Below, in pieces: positions 5,672 to 11,626 of a stretch of DNA of 12,109 nucleotides (position 1 is its first letter; the number at the start of each line of letters is the position of its first letter). Source of the stretch: Betaproteobacteria bacterium (GTDB taxonomy: Bacteria > Pseudomonadota > Gammaproteobacteria > Burkholderiales > SG8-39); NCBI GenBank assembly GCA_004298295.1, contig SCUH01000288.1, positions 1 through 12,109 on the forward strand, written 5' to 3'. A program made the position numbers and the translations under genes. The notes below the pieces were generated by a model, which saw only the letters and a list, made by a program, of their open reading frames with translations, was not told the DNA's origin and did no database searches.

Positions 5672-6846
5672 TTCGCCGCGGCGCTGGCGGGCTTCGCTTC
5701 CTCGGCCGCGTGCGCACCGGCCTTGACCCCGGCGCGCTCGAGCGAAGTCACGACGCGGGCGCCGCGCGGCAGGCCGCTCTTCACCTCGCTGAACTCCCAG
5801 TTGGTCAGGCCCACCTCGACCGCGCGCTCCGCCAGCCGGCCGTCTTCGTCAAGCAGCAGCACTCGGTTGCCCGGCATCAGCGCGCTGGTCGGGACGCGCA
5901 GCACGTTGTCGCGCGCCTCGACGACGACCTCGATGTCCGCGCTGTAGCCGACGAGCAGATGGCGCGTCTCGAGCGGGACGTCGAACTCGACTTCGACCTC
6001 TACGGTGCGCGCCTGTTTTTCCAGCGCCAGCACGTAGGGCGCGATGCGCCGCAGCTTGCCGGCGAAACTGCGGCCGCGGTAGGCATCCAGGGTGATGCGC
6101 CCGCTCATGCCGATTTTCAGGCGCGCGGCGTCCACTTCGTCGATCGGCGCCGAGACGTAGAGGCAGGAATCGTCGATCAGGTCGATCGCCGGCAGGGTCG
6201 GAATGCCCGGCGGCGATGGCGTGAGGAATTCGCCCACCTCGCCGTTCACCTCCGCGACGATGCCGGCGAAGGGCGCGCGCACCACGGTGCGGGCGGTGTC
6301 GGCGCGCGAAGCGCTGATGCGTGCCTGCGCCTCGGCAACCTGCGTGCGCGCCGACTCGCAAGCCGCCTGCTTCGCCTGGGATTCGCTCTCGGCGCGGTCG
6401 ACGCGTTCCTCGGAAACGAAGCCCTTGTCGCGCAGCTGGCGCGTGCGCACCGCGTCACGCGCGGCCGCCGCGGCGACCAGGCAGGCCTCATTGACGTGCG
6501 AGCGCGCCGTCTGCAGCTGCTCGCGCGCCACGCGTTCGCGCGCCACGAGGTCGTCGTTCCAGAGTTCGAGCAGCAGCTGGCCGGCCTGCACCCGGTCGCC
6601 CTCGCGCACGGCGAGTTTTTCGATGCGCCCGCCCAGTGGCGTCGCCAGCTTGGCGCGGCGGCAGGCCGCCACCGAACCGGCGCGCGTGTTGGCCACCGTG
6701 TTCTCGACCCTGCCGGGCTCCACCGCGGCCACCAGCACCGCGACCGGCTTGGGCCGCGACCATTGCCAGGCCGCGTACGCGAGCGCCGCAAGGATCAGGA
6801 CGACGAGCAGGCGGGGCCAGATTTTCGACCAGGGCATGGCAGTCAT
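5668..6846 (-). CDS. Membrane-fusion (HlyD/MacA-like) periplasmic adaptor subunit
   Basis: The protein has 392 residues. A single N-terminal membrane anchor is at about residues 11-28. The first lipoyl half-motif is at about 68-98 (GGRIEKLAVREGDRVQAGQ), a long helical hairpin at about 100-187 turns near residues 140-146, and the second lipoyl half is at about 188-215. Beta-barrel and membrane-proximal domains follow to about residue 372, and the tail is Ala/Lys-rich. It links the inner-membrane permeases to an outer-membrane channel; none is encoded here, so a shared TolC-like protein is presumed. Cys122 and Cys163 lie on opposite arms of the helical hairpin, equidistant from the turn. Cys62 and Cys228 are also present. 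The start may be the ATG at 6846 or the one at 6837; neither has a strong Shine-Dalgarno site. The gene overlaps the ATPase gene by 4 nt. Confidence 0.93.
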   Translation of the reverse strand: MTAMPWSKIWPRLLVVLILAALAYAAWQWSRPKPVAVLVAAVEPGRVENTVANTRAGSVAACRRAKLATPLGGRIEKLAVREGDRVQAGQLLLELWNDDLVARERVAREQLQTARSHVNEACLVAAAAARDAVRTRQLRDKGFVSEERVDRAESESQAKQAACESARTQVAEAQARISASRADTARTVVRAPFAGIVAEVNGEVGEFLTPSPPGIPTLPAIDLIDDSCLYVSAPIDEVDAARLKIGMSGRITLDAYRGRSFAGKLRRIAPYVLALEKQARTVEVEVEFDVPLETRHLLVGYSADIEVVVEARDNVLRVPTSALMPGNRVLLLDEDGRLAERAVEVGLTNWEFSEVKSGLPRGARVVTSLERAGVKAGAHAAEEAKPASAAAK

Positions 6847-6854
6847 AGGGCGTG

Positions 6855-6881
6855 ATTGTGCCGCTCCAGAGCGCCGGTCAA
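6855..6881 (-). promoter_or_regulatory. Possible promoter of the export genes, with palindrome
   Basis: The 54-nt gap between cca and the adaptor gene contains, on the minus strand, TTGACC (complement of 6876-6881, five of six bases of a -35) and CACAAT (complement of 6855-6860, four of six of a -10), but the spacer is only 15 nt. The -35 overlaps the perfect 10-bp palindrome GTCAATTGAC at 6877-6886, which could be a regulator site. Transcription from here would begin very close to the adaptor ATG at 6846. Read-through from cca is an equally good explanation for expression. Confidence 0.28.
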
Positions 6882-6900
6882 TTGACGCAGCGCAACCGCC

Positions 6901-7983
6901 TCAGCCACCGAGCGCCGTCGCGATCGCCTGTACCCGCGCGGCCTCGAGGCGGGTGGCAATGTCCGCGCGCGTCGCCGCCGCGCCTGCGATAGCGGCCGCG
7001 TCTACGGCCGCTGCGGCGGCGAGCGAGCGCTCGAGGCGCGTGCACACCGATGCCATGGCCGGCCCCGGTTCGGCGAAGCGGGCCGCCGCGAGAAGCTCGC
7101 GAAAGCGCTCCGGGCGCCGCAGCGCGTCGGTGCTCTTGAGCAGCGCGAGCAGCCGCTTCGGCGGCGCCGCGCCGGCTTCGCGCCAGGCCGCGCACAAGCG
7201 ACCGCCGAGGAGCGCGAGTTCGCGCTCGGCGTTGGGCACGCGCAGGCGCTCGCAAAGCGACGCCACTGCGGCCGCTTCGGCGTTCCAGGCGAGCAGCGCG
7301 AAGCGCACCGTCAGCGGCGCGCCGCCGGCCGCGCCGCGCGCGAGCGCCAAGGCGTCGGGGCGGATCCCGGGCAGCAGACGTTCGAGCGCGCCGCAGCGCT
7401 CGAGCGCTGCCAGCATGTGCTCGGGATGCGCTTCGCCAAGCCCGCGCGCGAGCTCCTGCCACACGCGCTCGGGCACCAGATGCTCGACTTCGCCCGCCTC
7501 GACCATGCGGCGCATGAGCGCCAGCGTCTCGGCCGCGATCCGGAACTCGAAACGCGCGGCAAAGCGCGCCACGCGCAGGATGCGCACCGGGTCCTCGGCA
7601 AAGGCTTCGCTCACGTGCCGCAGCACGCCCTCGCGCAGGTCGCGCGCGCCGCCGAACGGGTCGATCAGCGCGCCGCCGGGGTCGCGCGCCATGGCATTGA
7701 TCGTCAGATCGCGCCGCGCGAGATCCTGCTCGAGCGTGACGTCGGGCGCGGCGTAGACGGTGAAACCCTTGTAGCCGCGGCCGCTCTTGCGCTCGGTGCG
7801 CGCAAGCGCGTATTCCTCGTGCGTTGCCGGATGCAGGAACACCGGGAAGTCCCGGCCCACCGCCTTGAATCCCGCGGCGCTCATGTCTTCCGGCGTAGCG
7901 CCGACGACCACCCAGTCGCGGTCCGCCACGGCGATGCCGAGCAGCTCATCGCGCACCGCGCCGCCGACGACGTACGCCTTCAC
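6901..7983 (-). CDS. cca: CCA tRNA nucleotidyltransferase, lacking the HD domain core
   Basis: This enzyme adds or repairs the 3' CCA end of tRNA from CTP and ATP. A GTG start at 7983 gives MKAYVVGGAVRD, which aligns with the E. coli Cca N-terminus; the frame stays open to 8190 but that would overlap the upstream gene by about 190 bases. Visible class II features are GG (7-8) and RD (11-12), the metal-binding DRD (Asp21, Asp23), the invariant run THEEYALARTERKSG, RRDLTINAMA (90-99), EDPVRILRVARF (130-141) and PERVWQE (171-177). After LLPGI (203-207), where E. coli Cca has the HD phosphohydrolase region with its HT and HDLGK motifs, only about 40 residues join to CERLRVP (244-250). The protein has 360 residues against about 412 for E. 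coli. Nucleotidyl transfer should be intact, while the 2',3'-cyclic phosphodiesterase, 2'-nucleotidase and phosphatase activities should be absent. Confidence 0.95.
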   Translation of the reverse strand: MKAYVVGGAVRDELLGIAVADRDWVVVGATPEDMSAAGFKAVGRDFPVFLHPATHEEYALARTERKSGRGYKGFTVYAAPDVTLEQDLARRDLTINAMARDPGGALIDPFGGARDLREGVLRHVSEAFAEDPVRILRVARFAARFEFRIAAETLALMRRMVEAGEVEHLVPERVWQELARGLGEAHPEHMLAALERCGALERLLPGIRPDALALARGAAGGAPLTVRFALLAWNAEAAAVASLCERLRVPNAERELALLGGRLCAAWREAGAAPPKRLLALLKSTDALRRPERFRELLAAARFAEPGPAMASVCTRLERSLAAAAAVDAAAIAGAAATRADIATRLEAARVQAIATALGG

Positions 7984-8003
7984 GCGCGCCGCGGCATGCG
8001 TCT

Positions 8004-8978
8004 TCAGCGATGCGCGCGCTGGCGCAGCTGCGCGTACCGCGTGCGCGATTTCGCGGGCGCGAGCCAGCCCGGCGCCGCCACCTCGAGCGCCGTGGGCTGC
8101 AGGCCGAACGGCAGCGCGCTGCCGCTGCAGACGCTCGGCACCTGCATGGAGCGGAGGTTGTCGCGCGTCATGAGCGGCGCCGGCATCCACTCCATCACCC
8201 TCGCCTGCAGGAAGGAGGCCCAGTCCGGCAAGCCGACGACGAGGCGCCGCCGCCCGGTCGCGGCGCAGACGTAGCGCACCAGTTCGGCCAGTTGATAAAC
8301 CTTCGGTCCGCCCAGGTCGTAGCGCTGGCCGCGCGTCGCGGGATCGTCGAGTGCGGCGATGAAGGCGCGCACCACGTCGCCCACGTAGACCGGCTGGAAA
8401 CGCGCCCGCGGGCAGGCGATCGCGAGCACCGGCAGCACCGCCGCGAGGCGGGCGAAGAGATTCAGGAAAGCGTCGTCAGGCCCGAAAATCACGGACGGGC
8501 GGAACACCGTCACGGCGAGATCGTCGGCCGCGAGCACTGCCTGCTCGCCGATGCCCTTGGAGCGCAGGTATTCCGAGGGCGCATCCGGCGCGGCGCCGAG
8601 TGCGCTCATGTGCAGCAGGCGCCGGACGCCGGCCGCGCGGCAGGCAGCGACCGCAGCCTGCGCGATCTCGACGTGCGCGCGCGCGAAATCCGGGCCGTAA
8701 TCGTTCGGTCCGCGCTCGTCCGGCCGGCCGCGCCGGCTGTGCAGCACGCCTACCAGATTGATCAGCGCGTCGTGACCCGCCGCCATCCGCGCCAGGGCGT
8801 CGGCGCCGGCGACCTCGCCCTCGATGACATCGACCGTGGGCAGCAGGATGAGGTGCTTGGCGCGCTCGCGACGCCGCGTCGGCACCGTGACCTCGGCGCC
8901 CGCGGCGGCGAGCGCCGCAACCAGATGCCGGCCGACGAATCCGCCGCCGCCGAGGACCAGGATCCTGCGGTGGCGCAT
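8004..8978 (-). CDS. NAD(P)-binding atypical SDR, complex I NDUFA9-like family
   Basis: The protein has 324 residues. The N-terminal Rossmann motif is G10-x-x-G13-x-x-G16 in VLGGGGFVGRH. NLVGVL (74-79) is the second conserved strand, Ser125 lies in HMSALGA, and Tyr137 with Lys141 form the YxxxK pair. FRPSVIFGPDD (159-169) and PVYVGDVV (196-203) are typical of the NDUFA9-like atypical short-chain dehydrogenases. In mitochondria NDUFA9 is an accessory subunit of complex I that binds NADPH. The function of the bacterial stand-alone proteins is not settled, and quinone or sugar-nucleotide related roles have been guessed by similarity only. The ATG is 3 nt after the slt stop and the stop is 20 nt before the cca start, so it belongs to the same transcription unit. 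No signal peptide or membrane helix is evident. Confidence 0.88.
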   Translation of the reverse strand: MRHRRILVLGGGGFVGRHLVAALAAAGAEVTVPTRRRERAKHLILLPTVDVIEGEVAGADALARMAAGHDALINLVGVLHSRRGRPDERGPNDYGPDFARAHVEIAQAAVAACRAAGVRRLLHMSALGAAPDAPSEYLRSKGIGEQAVLAADDLAVTVFRPSVIFGPDDAFLNLFARLAAVLPVLAIACPRARFQPVYVGDVVRAFIAALDDPATRGQRYDLGGPKVYQLAELVRYVCAATGRRRLVVGLPDWASFLQARVMEWMPAPLMTRDNLRSMQVPSVCSGSALPFGLQPTALEVAAPGWLAPAKSRTRYAQLRQRAHR

Positions 8979-8981
8979 GGC

Positions 8982-10922
8982 TCAGGACGGCGCGTCGGGC
9001 GCGCGTTCGCCCGGCAGGATGGTGCCGAGGCGCTGCTTGAGCGGCGTATGCCTGCCGCCGTGGAGCATCGCGTAGTACATCGTGTTGGCCATCACTTTCT
9101 TCACGTAGTCGCGCGTTTCGTTGAACGGAATGGTTTCGGCGTAGATCGCCCCCTCGAGCGGTTTGGCGTCGCGCCAGCGGCGCGCGCGCCCAGGCCCGGC
9201 GTTGTAAGCCGCGCTCGCGAGCACGGGGTGGCCGAGGCTCTCCAGCACGTACTTGAGGTAGCCGGTGCCGAGCGTGACGTTGGTACCGACCTCGCTCACG
9301 CGCTGCGGCGCGAGGCTCATGCCGATCCTGCGCGCCATCCAGCTCGCGGTCGCCGGCATCAGCTGCATCAGGCCGCGCGCGCCCGCGGCGGACCTGGCGT
9401 CGGCGATGAAGCGGCTTTCCTGCCGCACCAGGCCGAGCACCCAGGCTTCCTCGAGATCGAAGGCGCGCGCCTGTTCGCGAAAGACCTCGCGGAACGGCGC
9501 CAGGAATCGCACCTGGAAGTTGTGCTGGCGGGCGGTGCGATCCGCCGTGTTGATGGCGCGGTCGAACACCTCGGCGCGGCGCGCGAGCTCCGCCGCGGCA
9601 AGCAGCTGCGGGTCGTCCATGCCGCGGATCGTGAAATTCCACTCGCGCGTCGCCTCGCTGCGCAGTCCCAGGCGATACAGCTCGAGCGCGCGCGCGAGGC
9701 CCGGATCGCGCTTGGCGAGCGCGACCTCGTCCTCGCCCGCGACGTGCGTCGGCTGCGGCACCGTGATCGCCTCGCCCAGCTCCTCCGCCGCCAGCAGGCC
9801 GTAGAAGTCAGGCTGTCCCGAGATGCGCAGAAAGTAGGCGCGTGCGCCGTCGGCGCTGCCCTGTGCGGCGAGCGCGCGGCCGTACCAGTAGGTCCACGCC
9901 GTATCCTGCCGCGCCGTGATCGACAACGGGTCGATCGCCGCGCGCACCATCTGCCAGTCCGCGGCGCGCAGCGCGGCGCGCGCCTTCCACGCGAGCTGCT
10001 CGTCGCTCAGTTCGGCATCGCCCGCCAGGCGGTACCAGGCAACCGCCTCCACCAGATGGCGGCGCGCGGCTTCGTATGCGATCCGGCCCCACAAGCTCTT
10101 GCGCTCCGCATCGCTCAAGCGCAGGCCGAGCGGCCCCATCAGCACCTCCGCCGCGGGCCGCGGATCGGTGCGCGCCAGTCGCACGAAAGCGAAGCGCAGC
10201 ATCTCGCGCGCGGCGCGCGTCTCCAGGTTGGCCGGCGGATTCGCAAGCACGCGCTGCGGCGCGCTCGCGGCCTGCTGCAACAGGCGCTCATCGGGCGCAT
10301 CCGCCTTCGGCAGATGACCGAGCGCCCGTTTGGCGGCGGCCAGCTGTCCGTGGTCGAGCAGCAACTGCACCCGGTCCCAGATCTGCGCGCCGTCGAGCCG
10401 TCCGGCCGCGATCAGCCCTGCCGCGAGCGTCGCGCAGCCCGCGGGCAGCTCCTTCGGCTCGCGCCACATCGTCCGCGCTTCTTCGTACGCGCTGTCGTCG
10501 CCGCGCGCGAGGCGCGCCGACCACGCATAGCAGCGGATCTCCGCGTCCTCCCGCACGAGCGGTGCGAGCGCCGTCTCGAACGCCGCCCAGTCGCCACGGC
10601 GCCCGAGTTCCTTCAGCCATTCGCCGCGCAGGCGCTCTGCAAGGTAGCTGCCGTTGCGCGCCGCAAGGAAGGCATTCACCTCCTGCGGCGAGGCATCTTC
10701 CAGCCGCAGCGTCAGGCGCCAGTAATCGACATAGGGTTCGAGCAGGTGTCCTTCGAGCAGCGCCGCCTGCTTCGCCAGCTTGAACGCATCGCCGGCGCGA
10801 AACGCCTCGTGCGCGGCCAGCAGGGCGTCGTCGGGACTGGACTTTTTCGGCGCCGCGCACACCGCTCCCGCGCCGAGCACGGCAAGCGCCAGTGCTATAG
10901 TCAGGAGGTGCTGCAAAAACAT
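8982..10922 (-). CDS. slt: Soluble lytic murein transglycosylase
   Basis: The protein has 646 residues, close to E. coli Slt70. A signal peptide at 1-24 ends VCAA-PKK; the Cys has Val at -1, so a lipoprotein is unlikely. Residues 25 to about 470 are the alpha-superhelical U and L domains, rich in Ala/Leu/Arg helices (for example WTYWYGRALAAQG, 343-355). The C-terminal SLT domain holds the catalytic Glu502 in LVRQESRF, GLMQLMPATA (517-526), YLKYVL (555-560) and AYNAGPGR (572-579). The enzyme cleaves the MurNAc-GlcNAc bond of peptidoglycan in the periplasm, forming 1,6-anhydromuropeptides. It is the first gene of the minus-strand run and its start codon is only 14 bases from that of the divergent folate gene, so its promoter must lie inside that gene. 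The ATG at 10922 gives a complete signal peptide. Confidence 0.96.
   Translation of the reverse strand: MFLQHLLTIALALAVLGAGAVCAAPKKSSPDDALLAAHEAFRAGDAFKLAKQAALLEGHLLEPYVDYWRLTLRLEDASPQEVNAFLAARNGSYLAERLRGEWLKELGRRGDWAAFETALAPLVREDAEIRCYAWSARLARGDDSAYEEARTMWREPKELPAGCATLAAGLIAAGRLDGAQIWDRVQLLLDHGQLAAAKRALGHLPKADAPDERLLQQAASAPQRVLANPPANLETRAAREMLRFAFVRLARTDPRPAAEVLMGPLGLRLSDAERKSLWGRIAYEAARRHLVEAVAWYRLAGDAELSDEQLAWKARAALRAADWQMVRAAIDPLSITARQDTAWTYWYGRALAAQGSADGARAYFLRISGQPDFYGLLAAEELGEAITVPQPTHVAGEDEVALAKRDPGLARALELYRLGLRSEATREWNFTIRGMDDPQLLAAAELARRAEVFDRAINTADRTARQHNFQVRFLAPFREVFREQARAFDLEEAWVLGLVRQESRFIADARSAAGARGLMQLMPATASWMARRIGMSLAPQRVSEVGTNVTLGTGYLKYVLESLGHPVLASAAYNAGPGRARRWRDAKPLEGAIYAETIPFNETRDYVKKVMANTMYYAMLHGGRHTPLKQRLGTILPGERAPDAPS
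10893..10901 (+). promoter_or_regulatory. Possible extended -10 promoter for the cyclo-ligase gene
   Basis: TGCTATAGT at 10893-10901 matches the extended -10 consensus TGnTATAAT with one mismatch. It lies within the signal-peptide codons of slt, about 35 nt before the cyclo-ligase ATG, which is a plausible distance. No -35 hexamer resembling TTGACA is seen upstream, but extended -10 promoters can work without one. Confidence 0.35.
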
Positions 10923-10936
10923 CGCTCAAGCATAGC
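10923..10936. promoter_or_regulatory. 14-bp divergent intergenic region between slt and the cyclo-ligase gene
   Basis: The two start codons face away from each other with only 14 bases between them, too short for either promoter or leader. On the minus strand TATGCT, preceded by TGC, lies at the boundary with the cyclo-ligase ATG and is a weak -10 candidate for slt. Promoters in both directions must overlap the opposing coding sequence, so the two genes may interfere with each other. Confidence 0.35.
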
Positions 10937-11626
10937 ATGCAGGGCGAGACGCTGAAGCGCTGGCGCGCCGCCGAGCGCGCCAGGCTGATCGCGGCGCGCG
11001 AGGCGATCGATCGCAGCATTCTGGACAACCTGCGCCGGCGCATCGATGCGCATCTGGAACGCGCGTTCCCCGGCCTGGCCAAGGGGGTGCTGGCACTTTG
11101 CTGGCCGATCCGCAATGAGTACGACGCGCGCCATCTTGCGAGAACGCTGCGCGCGCGCGGCGCGTTGACCGCGCTGCCGGTGGTCGTCGCGCCGCGCACC
11201 CCGCTCACCTTCCGCGAGTGGCATCCGGGGGTGACGCTCGCGAGGGGCGCGCTCGGCATCGCCTACCCGGTCGGCTCGCGCGCGCTCGTGCCCGACCACG
11301 TGCTGCTGCCGATGAACGGCTGGGATGACGGCGGCTACCGTCTCGGCTACGGCGCGGGCTACTTCGACCGCACGCTCGCCAGCCTGGCGAGGAAACCCGA
11401 CATCATCGGGGTCGCCTTCGAGCTGGCCCGGATGCCCACCATCCACCCGCAGCCCTGGGACATTCCGGTCGACTACGTCGTCACGGAACGCGGCGTGTAC
11501 CGGCGCGACGCCGGGGAATTGGCGTTTCTGGGCGAACCGGCGGCCGGCACACCGAGCCGGCTTGCCTCGGCGGTCTGTTACGCCGACGAAGTCGCGCCGG
11601 ATTATTTCGGCGCGCCGAAACCCTAG
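10937..11626 (+). CDS. fau: 5-formyltetrahydrofolate cyclo-ligase
   Basis: The protein has 229 residues. It converts 5-formyl-THF to 5,10-methenyl-THF using ATP, returning the storage or inhibitory folate to the one-carbon pool in the cytoplasm. The family signature is clear at 128-145 (GWDDGGYRLGYGAGYFDR). The basic N-terminal helix (KRWRAAERARLIAAREAI) and WPIRNEYDAR (56-65), with the conserved Glu61, complete the expected pattern. The ATG at 10937 is the only in-frame start, as a TAG occurs 39 nt upstream without another start codon between. The protein extends about 40 residues beyond the usual core end at VVTERGVY (181-188); this tail has no recognised motif. In many proteobacteria the gene follows 6S RNA, but here only 14 bases precede it. 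Its stop codon overlaps the convergent ilvA stop in a shared CTAG. Confidence 0.95.
   Translation: MQGETLKRWRAAERARLIAAREAIDRSILDNLRRRIDAHLERAFPGLAKGVLALCWPIRNEYDARHLARTLRARGALTALPVVVAPRTPLTFREWHPGVTLARGALGIAYPVGSRALVPDHVLLPMNGWDDGGYRLGYGAGYFDRTLASLARKPDIIGVAFELARMPTIHPQPWDIPVDYVVTERGVYRRDAGELAFLGEPAAGTPSRLASAVCYADEVAPDYFGAPKP
11593..11614 (-). terminator. Hairpin 8 nt beyond the ilvA stop; possible transcript end
   Basis: CGCGCCG (11593-11599) pairs with CGGCGCG (11608-11614) over an 8-nt loop that is AT-rich (GATTATTT). The structure sits within the last codons of the cyclo-ligase gene and starts 8 nt past the ilvA stop on the minus strand. It has the same stem and loop sizes as the hairpin at 1044-1065, the other convergent gene end in the window. 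No U tract follows, so termination efficiency is uncertain. Confidence 0.32.

Noticed and set aside
6847..6900. tRNA or small RNA in the gap between cca and the adaptor
   Set aside because: At 54 bases it is too short for a tRNA and shows no cloverleaf or terminator-like structure. Only the palindrome and weak promoter elements are visible.
7984..8190. Longer N-terminus for Cca
   Set aside because: It would overlap the NDUFA9-like gene, and the residues do not resemble the family. The GTG at 7983 aligns with the E. coli start.
10854..10858. Lipobox at the slt signal peptide
   Set aside because: The Cys is preceded by Ala-Val rather than a small residue at -1, so signal peptidase I cleavage after CAA is more likely.
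10903..10910. Perfect Shine-Dalgarno-like AGGAGGTG on the plus strand before the cyclo-ligase
   Set aside because: It is 28 nt from the ATG and no ATG, GTG or TTG lies 5-10 nt after it. It overlaps slt codons and is probably chance.
10923..10936. 6S RNA gene upstream of the cyclo-ligase
   Set aside because: 6S RNA often precedes this gene in proteobacteria, but only 14 bases are available and slt starts directly beyond.
8010..10955. Open frame of 981 codons on the plus strand, antisense to slt and the NDUFA9-like gene
   Set aside because: The translation is Arg/His/Ala-rich low-complexity sequence without domains, while the minus strand encodes two clear conserved proteins. Long antisense frames are expected in very GC-rich DNA, where stop codons are rare.
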